From: FEN-1139 sp964396375
GTDB lineage: Bacteria; Myxococcota_A; Polyangia; Polyangiales; Polyangiaceae
NCBI GenBank assembly: GCA_964396375.1
Contig: CAYNEY010000004.1
Coordinates: forward strand, 1-64,000
Direction of reading: 5' to 3'
DNA length: 64,000 bases
The translations under genes were made by a program, and so were the position numbers. How positions within the stretch are numbered: the first letter of the stretch is position 1; each line of letters begins with the position of its first letter. Below are positions 53,745 to 62,286 of this stretch, in pieces. The notes below the pieces were generated by a model. The model made no database searches. It had not been told where the DNA came from and saw only the letters and a list, made by a program, of their open reading frames with translations.

Positions 53745-55574
53745 TCAGTGACGCTTTGGGCGGGCAGTGACCTCGGCATAGTCTCCGAGGCGTACCAACT
53801 GGCTGATGCGCCAGGTGTGCAAGAAATTCTTGCGCTCAGCCGCGAGCAGTGCGTCCCGGACGCGCATGATGATCAGCGCAGGGGTCACGATCAGTGCCAC
53901 GTGGGCGAACAAGAGCACATAGTTGGTCATGGTGGGGGGGTAGTTGATGACGCGTGGCTCGATCAGAATGTGGTTGTTCGAGAGCGTGTAGGCGGAGGGG
54001 ATCCAACCCAGCAGTGAAGCCAAAAAGGGTCCGACCACGGTCAAAACGCCCACCAGGGTGATCCACCAGCGGTGGGAGACCGGTGAGTGGAGGATGAAGA
54101 AGATGATGTTGGTGACGGCGATTGCTGGGACGATGATGAAGGAACCGAACATCCCCGACATTCCCAGGGTCACCAGCGAAGTCACGGCAAGCGCAAGACC
54201 GACCACGCGGGTGGAGAGATGTGAGCGGCACCGCAGTAGCCCAAATAGCAGTACCGCCAAGAGTACTGAGCTTCCGGCCAACACCGCGAAGAGCGGGGAT
54301 GAATAGCCCATCCATGCGGTGAGAGGGATGAAGATGGTCCAGCTCAGGGTCCGGAAGAACATGATGCGACCCACACCGCGCCGCAGAAAACCAGCCGATT
54401 CGTCCATCGAAGTGCTGACTTCGTGTGGTACCACCGCGGGCTCACACAGAAGCACCCGGCCGAGGACGCCGATGGCCTCGCTGTTCTTGGGATCGAGTGC
54501 CAGCGCGCGACCTACGTGTCGAAGCGCCGTGGCCTGGAGATCTTCAGAGAGTTCGCGGTCGGTTTCCGCCGAGGCCAGGGCTCGGTGCGCTTCCTTGGTG
54601 TGTTGTTCCGCGAGAGAACGGCGGAGCGCGAGATCGCGGTCCCCATCCAAGACTCGCTCGACGGCCTCGCATAGGCTGCGAGCCGAGGGATAGCGCTGTA
54701 TGGGATCCTTTTCGGTAGCCTTGTGAAGGATGGGATCGAACTCGGGCGGAATGTCCAGATTCGGGGCTCGCTGGGAGGGGCGAGCCTCGACACCCTCAAT
54801 GGTCGATCGGATCAAGTCAGAGCGTAGCTTGCCCTGGTGGAGTGGCTCTCCAGTGAGGATCTCGAAGAGGATTGCGCCGAGAGCGTACACGTCGGAGAAC
54901 GGCCCGATCTGGTCGGTGGCGTACTGCTCAGGAGCCATGTAGCCCGCTGTCCCCAGCCAGGTGCCAGCCTCGGTGGCTCCTACCGCATCACGTGAACCAC
55001 GAGAGCTAGGAATGCCGTCTTCCTTCTGATCGAGTACCTTGGCTACTCCCCAATCGAGCACGTAGACCTCGCCGAAGTCGCCGAGCATGATGTTGTTGGG
55101 TTTGAGGTCACGGTGAATGACACCATGGGTGTGAGCGTAGTCGACGGCCAGGCAGAGGCGGGTGAATGCTTCCAGCAGTCGCCGACGACTCATCCCGGTG
55201 TGACGCTGCGTGTCGGCGATACTGGGTGCCTTCTCGCCGCTCAGCACCTCGGCCAAGGTCGCACCTCGGATCCGCTGCATGGCGATGTACTCACGGCCAT
55301 CGGCGCGCAGTCCAAAATCATAGACCGGGACCACCGACGGGTGTGCGAGCTGACCCTGGATGCGAGCTTCGCGTACGAATCGTGCCACGCTGCTGCCGGT
55401 CGAATCCCAGTCGGAGACACGGAGTGACTTGACGGCCACTTCGCGGCCGAGCCACCGGTCTCGGTACAGCGCTACCTCGCCGACGCCTCCTGCGCCTAGC
55501 ACACCTTCGGCCTCGTAGCGTTGCTCGAAGTCCGGATCGACCGGGATCTGCTCGGAAGGCTTGAGATCGAGCAT
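53745..55574 (-). CDS. Ser/Thr protein kinase with multi-helix membrane domain
   Basis: 609 residues. The N-terminal Hanks-type kinase domain (about 15-310) is complete: glycine loop VLGAGGVGEVALY, VAVKSL (Lys 49), catalytic loop VIHRDLKPNNIML, and the metal site as VLDWGVAK (DWG instead of DFG, seen in some bacterial kinases). GTAGYMAPEQYA is the APE region. The C-terminal 200 residues contain five or six transmembrane helices (TIFIPLTAWMGY, LLAVLLFGLL, VVGLALAVTSLVTLGM). It probably senses an envelope signal. ATG 55574 is used; 13 more codons are open upstream. Confidence 0.95.
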   Translation of the reverse strand: MLDLKPSEQIPVDPDFEQRYEAEGVLGAGGVGEVALYRDRWLGREVAVKSLRVSDWDSTGSSVARFVREARIQGQLAHPSVVPVYDFGLRADGREYIAMQRIRGATLAEVLSGEKAPSIADTQRHTGMSRRRLLEAFTRLCLAVDYAHTHGVIHRDLKPNNIMLGDFGEVYVLDWGVAKVLDQKEDGIPSSRGSRDAVGATEAGTWLGTAGYMAPEQYATDQIGPFSDVYALGAILFEILTGEPLHQGKLRSDLIRSTIEGVEARPSQRAPNLDIPPEFDPILHKATEKDPIQRYPSARSLCEAVERVLDGDRDLALRRSLAEQHTKEAHRALASAETDRELSEDLQATALRHVGRALALDPKNSEAIGVLGRVLLCEPAVVPHEVSTSMDESAGFLRRGVGRIMFFRTLSWTIFIPLTAWMGYSSPLFAVLAGSSVLLAVLLFGLLRCRSHLSTRVVGLALAVTSLVTLGMSGMFGSFIIVPAIAVTNIIFFILHSPVSHRWWITLVGVLTVVGPFLASLLGWIPSAYTLSNNHILIEPRVINYPPTMTNYVLLFAHVALIVTPALIIMRVRDALLAAERKNFLHTWRISQLVRLGDYAEVTARPKRH

Positions 55575-55698
55575 TGGACTGCGGAGGAGACCAGAGCCGG
55601 CTCGGGGATGCAAGGGGTGTGGAGGCGACCGCTGGGATCGACCGCGAATGCACGAGTTTGTGTGGTGGTGGGTGTGACCAGGGGCGGTGCGCCGAGAC

Positions 55699-56781
55699 TT
55701 AATGAAGCACCCGCGCCAGAAGCGCGTGAAGTGCGACTAGTGTGGGCTCTTCCCGCAATCGTTCGAGGGCTGCCCGTACCTTCCCGATCGTAGGCTCGAC
55801 GAATCCAAGGTAGCTTGGGTTCTGCTTGACCCGATCGATGAACACGAAGCGCCCGGCGTCCTTCAACTTGCGCTGAACCGTGACCATATCGAACTCGTGG
55901 CCCAGCTGCGCTCGCTCGGTGTGACCCCAACCGCGTTCGGTGCAGAACTCGTCCAGACGGGCCTCGATGAACGGGCGATCAAAGGTTTGGTAGCTGTCGC
56001 CGAGAAGAGCTACGAGGTCATAGACGCGCGGACCAAGCAAGGCATCCTGGAAGTCGATCCAGACTAGCTTGGGCTGATCTGCTCCAGCGTCGACAACCAT
56101 CAGATTACGGCTCTGGTAGTCGCGGTGGACGAAACCACGTGAGAAACCCGCGATGGTAGTGGCCAGATGAGTCGCGGCCTGGTCGAAGATGGAGCGATCG
56201 GCGCGGTCAAGACCAATGCCCCGAGCCTCCAGAGCCCATTCGCGAAAATGGTCGATCTCCCAGCGAAGGAGTTCGGAATCGAAGGCCCGGGTACGGATGA
56301 TGCTCGTGTCGGGAAGTTCCTCGAGTGCGCGCTGGGCGTGCGCGAGATCGCGGACCGCGCGCTGATACAGAGCGAGCTTCTGCTCTGGAGCCGAGCAAAG
56401 CCGAGCCGCCAAGGTTGTATTTCCGAGATCCTCGAGCAAGATGAACCCTTGGTCGCACGCTTCGTGCAGGATCCGAGGAACGCTCACGCCCCGTTCGGTG
56501 AGTAGCTGGGCGATCTCGAGAAACGGCCAGCGGCGACCCGCGAGGGATTCTTGACTCACCTCTTCCGAGCGTGTGGCTTCGGGCACGAACATCGCGACTG
56601 CGCTGTGCCCGCCGGCCCAGGTTACCCGAGCGTAGCTGCGGGTCGACGCTCCGCCCACCATCGGCTCGAGGGTGATAGCCCCTTGGACCGTGAAGCGTGT
56701 GCGAGCCGCCTCGACAATCGCTGAACAGGGGAAGGTTGCGGAGCGTTCTCGGATGGGGTTGGGAGGAACGAAGCCGACCAT
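55699..56781 (-). CDS. AmgK-like aminoglycoside-phosphotransferase-fold kinase
   Basis: 360 residues of the APH/ChoK fold. VGGASTRSYARVTW is the nucleotide-loop region, FVHRDYQSRNLMV the catalytic loop, and WIDFQDALLGPRVYDLVALLG the metal site. This pattern, with FQDAL and RVYDLV, matches AmgK, the anomeric kinase of cell-wall sugar (N-acetylmuramate/GlcNAc) recycling, better than antibiotic kinases. Its usual partner murU is not seen in the window. The start is ATG 56781. It is flanked by protein-kinase-family genes on both sides. Confidence 0.8.
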   Translation of the reverse strand: MVGFVPPNPIRERSATFPCSAIVEAARTRFTVQGAITLEPMVGGASTRSYARVTWAGGHSAVAMFVPEATRSEEVSQESLAGRRWPFLEIAQLLTERGVSVPRILHEACDQGFILLEDLGNTTLAARLCSAPEQKLALYQRAVRDLAHAQRALEELPDTSIIRTRAFDSELLRWEIDHFREWALEARGIGLDRADRSIFDQAATHLATTIAGFSRGFVHRDYQSRNLMVVDAGADQPKLVWIDFQDALLGPRVYDLVALLGDSYQTFDRPFIEARLDEFCTERGWGHTERAQLGHEFDMVTVQRKLKDAGRFVFIDRVKQNPSYLGFVEPTIGKVRAALERLREEPTLVALHALLARVLH

Positions 56782-56996
56782 GGTCCCCTCATAGCGCAGG
56801 TGCTCGGGACCCTCCGAGGGATTCGGGTTCGATTGGGCGCAACTCGGGCGCCCTGGTGACCGACCCTACGAGTAACATGGCTGAATCGTCGCCGATCGAA
56901 GCGGTGCCGCGGCCCCTGAACGCCGGCCCAACTGGCGATTTTGCGTGGTGTCTGCCATGGTCCGGAGGCGAGGTGATGGGCACCCGTGGATTCTAG

Positions 56997-58352
56997 ATGA
57001 CTAGCTCGATTCCTCCTCCTCACTCTGTGGTGGGCGGTTCGCTGCGTCCCGGCCACCGGGTTTTCAAGTACGAGATTCGAGAGCTCCTCGAGCCCGGGCC
57101 GCGGGGATCGGTGTATCGAGGTTTTGACACCTTCCTGCTCCGTCCGGTTCGCATCGTGCTCGTGCCGCTGCTTGGTCGACGGGGCAGCCTGGAGCGGGAT
57201 GCGATGCAGCGCACCCTGCGGGACCTAAGCCAGTTCCGCGATCCTCGGCTGACCCCGGTCCTCGATGCTGGAGAATATGGAGAGCGCTACGTGAGCATCG
57301 TGCTCGCTGAGCAGCGGGAAGAAGCTCTCGCGACGCGAGTAGCGCGGCAGGGACCGCTTCCCAGAGAGACGGCGTTGAGAGTGGCCTGCGAGCTGGCCGA
57401 GGTGCTGGATGTGGTTCACAGTGCGGGTCTTGCGCACGGTAAACTTACTGCGAAGCACGTGGTTCTCTCGGCCGATGGAAGCATAGTTCTCGATGGGTTG
57501 GGTGTGGCGAGTTGGGGTGAGGCCGTGACCATCGAGGATGATCTGCGCGGGCTCGGTGAGCTCTTGTCGTGGATGCTGCCCGGTTCCGCCCGCCTAGAAT
57601 CTGACGCGAACGTCGTGCGGCGACTGCTCGACCCGCTGCCCCGTGGCCGCTTCTCTTCCATGCGGGAGGTCGTGGCTGTTCTCAATGAGTGTCGCGCCGA
57701 GGTGCCCCCCTCGCAGGTGGTTACCGATGTCGATCTGCCGACTGTTCTGGATCTCGAAATCCCTGGCTTGTTCGAGTCACCAGCGAGTCGGGCGACCCAC
57801 TTGGGTCTGGGGCCCGAGACCAAAGGTATCGAGGGGTTGCCCACCCGGACGGCTGATGTCGAGCTTCCCATGGTGCTTCCCGGACCGTCTGTGCGCCCAG
57901 GGGTCACGCCGGTCGTCGGCGCAGCGCCGAGAGCGAACTCTCCCGCTGAATCGGACCGTGAATCACTCCGTGGATTAGTATGGCTCATTGTCGGCGCGAC
58001 ATGCCTCGGGGCGGCAGTGGGCGTGGCGATCGCGACCCACGGTCTGACTCGACCCGCGCCGGTCGAGCGCTCTCTGGAGGATTCAGCAGCGCTGGCACCG
58101 TCCGCGAGTGTGCCGGTGGGATTGGCCAGCGCGGAGGTGCCTCCACCAGCTGAGAAATCGTTGAGCGTGATCCCGATCAGTATCACGCCCGACGCGTCCG
58201 CTCCCTTGGAACTCTCTACCTCTAGGTCGGCGCCGGTTTCTCGCCGCCCGCGGTCCACGACAGCGTCCGCTCCTCCTTCAGCTAGACCGCCGGTGTTGGC
58301 GACTGAACTCCCCGAGCCCTGGTCCAACATGGCCACTTCGAAGAGGAAGTGA
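56997..58352 (+). CDS. Protein-kinase-fold pseudokinase with one membrane helix
   Basis: 451 residues. The first 235 residues align with the Hanks kinase fold: a loop LLEPGPRGSVYRG, and helices like AVLRVACELAEVLDVVHSAG. The key residues are replaced: the VAVK Lys position is Val (RIVLV), the catalytic loop HRDLKPNN is HGKLTAKHV (no Asp, no Asn), and the DFG site is DGLG. A disordered Pro/Ser region, one TM helix (about 327-350) and a Ser/Pro tail follow. It should not phosphorylate but could bind ligands or partners. It diverges from the AmgK-like gene. Confidence 0.82.
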   Translation: MTSSIPPPHSVVGGSLRPGHRVFKYEIRELLEPGPRGSVYRGFDTFLLRPVRIVLVPLLGRRGSLERDAMQRTLRDLSQFRDPRLTPVLDAGEYGERYVSIVLAEQREEALATRVARQGPLPRETALRVACELAEVLDVVHSAGLAHGKLTAKHVVLSADGSIVLDGLGVASWGEAVTIEDDLRGLGELLSWMLPGSARLESDANVVRRLLDPLPRGRFSSMREVVAVLNECRAEVPPSQVVTDVDLPTVLDLEIPGLFESPASRATHLGLGPETKGIEGLPTRTADVELPMVLPGPSVRPGVTPVVGAAPRANSPAESDRESLRGLVWLIVGATCLGAAVGVAIATHGLTRPAPVERSLEDSAALAPSASVPVGLASAEVPPPAEKSLSVIPISITPDASAPLELSTSRSAPVSRRPRSTTASAPPSARPPVLATELPEPWSNMATSKRK

Positions 58353-58460
58353 CGGTGCTCAACGTCGCGACAGTTGGCTCTCGTCTCGCGGGCTCTCTGC
58401 TCGTGAAAGTGCTGTATCAGAGCCTTCTATTAGGGACTCGGACCGAGCTTTCGTGGGTGT

Positions 58461-59084
58461 TCACGAGCACGTGAGCTGGGCGTGGAGTGTTCTCGGGCAA
58501 TCGGCTTCGTCCGAGGCGTCATCGCAGTCAAACGCGCCGTCGCAGCGCTGCATCATCGAGATCACAAGGCCACTGGCACAGGTGAAGGCTCCACACTGAG
58601 CTGCACCCTCGTCGGAGCCATCGCTGCAATCCCACTCATCGTTGCACAAAAAAATGGTTGAGAGCATCTCTCCGCTCGCGCAACTGAACGTGGAACAGTA
58701 TTGCTCGTCCGAGCCGTCCGAGCAATCAGCACTGCCGTTGCAGACCTGGTTCGCCGCGAGTTCAGAACCGTCTGGGCACAGGAAGGTCACGAAGCCGCAG
58801 CCGTTCACGCAGCTCGAAAGAGCCGTCCCCGCGTAGGCACCAGCGTTACAGTAGCGGGTTGCCAGGTCCTCGCAGCTCGCATCCCTCTCGCAGCGAAGCT
58901 CGCAGCGGTGAGTCGGGTGACTGAGGCAGGGCAAGGTCGCGTCCTCACTTGTGACCCCACATGCGCGGAGCCTGGATTCTCGGGCCCCGCAGAGTTCTTC
59001 GGGTGACGAGGAAGAACTCGTACTACACCCCGAAATGAGCGCAAGAAGCAGGCTTGAGAGGACGCGGAAGAAGGACAAGAGCAT
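58461..59084 (-). CDS. Lipoprotein with three LDL-receptor class A repeats
   Basis: 207 residues. The signal LLSFFRVLSSLLLALISGC has a lipobox SGC. A Cys-rich region with CGARESRLRACG and CEDLATRYC follows, then three LDLa modules: FLCPDGSEL...CSDGSDEQYC, FSCASGEML...CSDGSDEGAAQC and FTCASGLVI...CDDASDEADC. Each holds six Cys and the acidic D/E calcium cluster (SDE). These animal-type modules are known in Myxococcota exoproteins. They probably bind ligands outside the cell. It overlaps the upstream region of the GPH gene divergently (180 bases). Confidence 0.88.
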   Translation of the reverse strand: MLLSFFRVLSSLLLALISGCSTSSSSSPEELCGARESRLRACGVTSEDATLPCLSHPTHRCELRCERDASCEDLATRYCNAGAYAGTALSSCVNGCGFVTFLCPDGSELAANQVCNGSADCSDGSDEQYCSTFSCASGEMLSTIFLCNDEWDCSDGSDEGAAQCGAFTCASGLVISMMQRCDGAFDCDDASDEADCPRTLHAQLTCS

Positions 59085-59263
59085 GGCGTCCTCAGGGGAG
59101 CAGGATCGGTCCGTCACGTCAAGCATCCCCGAATCAACTGAGAAAGGCTAGAAAATGGCCGGGTCTGGGCCCGGTTCAGGATGGGCATGACATTCCGTTG
59201 GCTCCTCTGGTAGTTGTCGTTTGCCGCGCGACGGCTCGGCCCAGACCAAGAGAGAGCCCGGTC

Positions 59264-60700
59264 ATGACTCCACGCCTCAGTTCCAACGACACACCCAGAA
59301 CCACCGCGGACAAACTCCCACTCAAGAGCAAGCTCGCCTATGCCATGGGCGGGACAACTGACATCTTTGGCCACTGGCTGTACAACGGCATGGCAAACCC
59401 CGTGTTCAACGGGTACTTCGGGTTGAGTCCGAGCAAGGTAAGCTTGGTGCTGTTCATCACGCGATTGGTGGATGCGTTCACCGACCCGTACTTTGGCTGG
59501 TTGTCTGACAACACACGCAGCCGTTGGGGTCGTCGTCGCCCTTTCATCTTAGTGGGTTCGCTGCTCGCGGGGCTCACTCTGCCACTGCTCTTCCTCGGAT
59601 CGACCGACTGGACGCCGACCAACATCTTCTACTTCATGCTGATCTCAGCCACCTTGTATGCGCCGATTATCAGCGCCTACAACATGCCGTACCAGAGCTT
59701 GGGCTCAGAACTCACCCCCGACTATCATGAGCGGACGACCATCATGGGTTGGAAGGCGGTCACTCAGAAGGTGTCGGGCATGTTGCTTGGGTGGGGCCTT
59801 TGGTTTGCCACGCTCCCCATGTTCACCGACTCCGCCACGGGCAAGCCCAATATGGCGATTGGTGCCGCCTGCGCCGCTGCGATCGCGGGGCTGATCATGA
59901 TCGTATCGGGCCTCATGAACTTCCTCTTCGTGAAGGAGCGGTACTACGAGAAGGCACAGAAGCAAGAGCGGGTGGGCTTCAGTAAGATGTTCACCACCTT
60001 CCAGTGCCGGCCGTATCTGATCCTGCTCGGGACGGCTTTCGTGTACGCGATTCCGACCGGCCTGGTGGGGAGCCTCGGGTACTATGCGACGACTTACTAC
60101 GTGCTGAAGGGTGATATGCACGCCGCGGGCACCTTCACCGGTTACGGTGGTGCGGCCTACGCGATCCTTGGCGTTGCTGGTATTCCCGTCGCCACCGCCC
60201 TGTCACGCAGACTGGGTAAGAAGCGCGCTTTGTCGTACACTTTAGCGGCGGGGTTGGTGGCGTTTGGCTCTGCCTGGTGGCTCTATACGCCGAGCAACCC
60301 CTGGCTGAGCGTCCTCTGCACTGGGCTCAATGGCTTCTCGGCCACCGGCCTTTGGGTGATTCTGCCGAGCATGTGCGTCGACGTGGTGGACTATGACGAA
60401 CTCTCGAGCGGTAAGCGTCGGGAAGGTGCCTACAACTCTACCTTCTCGTGGGTGCTCAAGGTGGGGATGTCGCTCAGCATGTTGGTGGTGGGACCGCTGC
60501 TCGACCATGTGACCGGCTTTGACGTCAAGCTTGGGGGTGAACAAAGTCCGGAGACGTTTCTGTGGATCCGCGTGCTGTTCACAGGTATTCCGGTGATTGC
60601 GCTCCTGATTGCCTTCGTGCTTATCCAGCTGTTTCCCCTCACTCCGGAGAAGATGCAGGAGTTGCGTGCGAAGCTCGAGGCTCGGCGCGGAACCGTCTGA
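59264..60700 (+). CDS. GPH-family sugar:cation symporter (MFS)
   Basis: A 478-residue inner-membrane transporter with 12 predicted helices. KSKLAYAMGGTTDIFGHWL and RLVDAFTDPYFGWLSDNTRS are the GPH-type signatures (Asp residues for cation/sugar, RSRWGRRRP after helix 2). It probably takes up a glycoside or oligosaccharide with Na+ or H+. ATG 59264 is preceded by GAGAG; an open frame upstream has no membrane character. It faces a second GPH gene (60807-62201) whose terminator lies between. Confidence 0.92.
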   Translation: MTPRLSSNDTPRTTADKLPLKSKLAYAMGGTTDIFGHWLYNGMANPVFNGYFGLSPSKVSLVLFITRLVDAFTDPYFGWLSDNTRSRWGRRRPFILVGSLLAGLTLPLLFLGSTDWTPTNIFYFMLISATLYAPIISAYNMPYQSLGSELTPDYHERTTIMGWKAVTQKVSGMLLGWGLWFATLPMFTDSATGKPNMAIGAACAAAIAGLIMIVSGLMNFLFVKERYYEKAQKQERVGFSKMFTTFQCRPYLILLGTAFVYAIPTGLVGSLGYYATTYYVLKGDMHAAGTFTGYGGAAYAILGVAGIPVATALSRRLGKKRALSYTLAAGLVAFGSAWWLYTPSNPWLSVLCTGLNGFSATGLWVILPSMCVDVVDYDELSSGKRREGAYNSTFSWVLKVGMSLSMLVVGPLLDHVTGFDVKLGGEQSPETFLWIRVLFTGIPVIALLIAFVLIQLFPLTPEKMQELRAKLEARRGTV

Positions 60701-60718
60701 ACAGGGGAGACTGCCAAC

Positions 60719-60763
60719 TCAAAAAAGAACAGAGGCGCGCCGGATATGTCCGACACGCCTCTG
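60719..60763 (-). terminator. Rho-independent terminator for the minus-strand GPH gene
   Basis: CAGAGGCG (60730-60737) pairs with CGCCTCTG (60756-60763), with an inner CGGA/TCCG stem. On the minus strand the hairpin is followed by TTCTTTTTT (complement of 60721-60728). It lies about 45 bases after the GPH2 stop. Confidence 0.88.
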
Positions 60764-60806
60764 GCTCGTGGGTGTGAGAGAGATGGCCAAAGGCCGGTAC
60801 CGTTGG

Positions 60807-62201
60807 TCAGCCTGTCTTCTCGGCCAGCTCTCGGGTGACCTCGCGCATGCGCTGATCGTTCAATGGATAGAGCAGCATGAAGCCCGCGCCGAGCAGGCAC
60901 GAGATCATCGGGGCCCAGCTCATCATGAAGCTCATGATCCCCTTGACCTCCTCGGTCTGCGGCTGGTCGGGCACATAGCCAGCCAGACCGAGCAGGATCC
61001 CGGTCAGTGCCCCACCGATCGCCCATCCAAACTTCTGCGCGAAAGAGCCAGCGGACATCACCAATCCGTTTGAGATTGTGCCAGTTCGGCCGCGGATATA
61101 GGCGGCGATGTCCGTGTACATGGCGAACAGAATGGCCGCGGTGGGTCCAGTCAAAAACGAGAACACTACCTGAGTCAGGACGATGGCAGTGATTGCGGTG
61201 TTAGGGAGATAATCGAATACCAATGAGACCACCCCTGAGATAAGGATCAAGGCGAGGTACATCTTCTTCTTGTCGACGCGTTTGGCGAGAAAACTGAAGG
61301 CAACCACCCCGAGAAGACTGGCAATGGTGCCAAAGGTGAAGAACGCGCTGATCGCCCCGCCCTCGAAGAGGCCCCAGCTCTTCACTGCAGTCTGGTCAGC
61401 GTAGTACTTGAAGTAGTAGGCGGCAACGCCGAACCGTAGGGTAAACGCGGCGATGGTGAAGAACGAAACCAAGAACAAGATCCACCAGGGGCCACAGCTG
61501 ACGATGTTTCGGAGATCACGCTTGAGTTCACCGCGTGGTTTGGGATCCGGCAGAACGCGTTCGCGCGTCATCTTCCCGGTCAAGAAGAAGCAGATAACGG
61601 CTAAGATCGCGAACCCGGTCATGACCAGGAAGAAACCGCGCTGCATGTCGCCATTCCCGAGCTTGGTCACGAAGAACATGAGCCCGCTCGAGACGAGAAG
61701 CCCCGCCGACTGGGCTCCCACCATTCGGAAGAAGCTCGTGCTGTTGCGTTCCTCGGGCTCCCGGGACATCACGCTCATCAGAGCTGAGTAGGGGATGTTG
61801 ATTGCGGTGTAGATCATCCCGAACGCCGTGTAGGTGACCCAGGCGTAGATCAGCTTTCCAGTGGGACTGAGATCGGGGGTGAAGAAGGCTATTGCCCCGA
61901 TGAAACCGAAGGGGATGGCAATCCAGAATAGGTAGGGGCGGTAGCGGCCAAGGCCGGGACGTGGATGGGTGCGGTCGGCGAGTGCCCCCATCATCGGGTC
62001 GTTCACGGTGTCCCAGATACGGGTAACGAGTAGCATGATGCCGACTGACATCGCCGAGATGCCGAACACGTCCGTGTAGAAGAACGTGCCGAACAGGACG
62101 AAGGGCATCCAGAACAGGTTGGAGGCAAAATCCCCGAGGGCGTAGCCGAACTTCTCGGAGAACGGGATGACTTGGGAGGGCTCGACGGTGTTTTTGGACA
62201 T
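60807..62201 (-). CDS. GPH-family sugar:cation symporter (MFS)
   Basis: A 464-residue second transporter of the melibiose/GPH type: EKFGYALGDFASNLFWMPF, TRIWDTVNDPMMGALADRTH and a GRYRPYLFW stretch after helix 2. FRMVGAQSAGLLVSSGLM and AILFAMYTDIAAYIRGRTG lie in later helices. It is not a close copy of the first GPH protein and may carry a different sugar. It is transcribed away from the phosphohexomutase only by strand order (86-base gap, same strand), so co-transcription with the glg-type genes is possible. Confidence 0.92.
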   Translation of the reverse strand: MSKNTVEPSQVIPFSEKFGYALGDFASNLFWMPFVLFGTFFYTDVFGISAMSVGIMLLVTRIWDTVNDPMMGALADRTHPRPGLGRYRPYLFWIAIPFGFIGAIAFFTPDLSPTGKLIYAWVTYTAFGMIYTAINIPYSALMSVMSREPEERNSTSFFRMVGAQSAGLLVSSGLMFFVTKLGNGDMQRGFFLVMTGFAILAVICFFLTGKMTRERVLPDPKPRGELKRDLRNIVSCGPWWILFLVSFFTIAAFTLRFGVAAYYFKYYADQTAVKSWGLFEGGAISAFFTFGTIASLLGVVAFSFLAKRVDKKKMYLALILISGVVSLVFDYLPNTAITAIVLTQVVFSFLTGPTAAILFAMYTDIAAYIRGRTGTISNGLVMSAGSFAQKFGWAIGGALTGILLGLAGYVPDQPQTEEVKGIMSFMMSWAPMISCLLGAGFMLLYPLNDQRMREVTRELAEKTG

Positions 62202-62286
62202 GGAACCTCGATGCGCAGACCATGCGACTCGAGAACGACGAGGGCACGGCTCCGGACCAGCGGCCGCGACTATATCGAAGTGGCTG

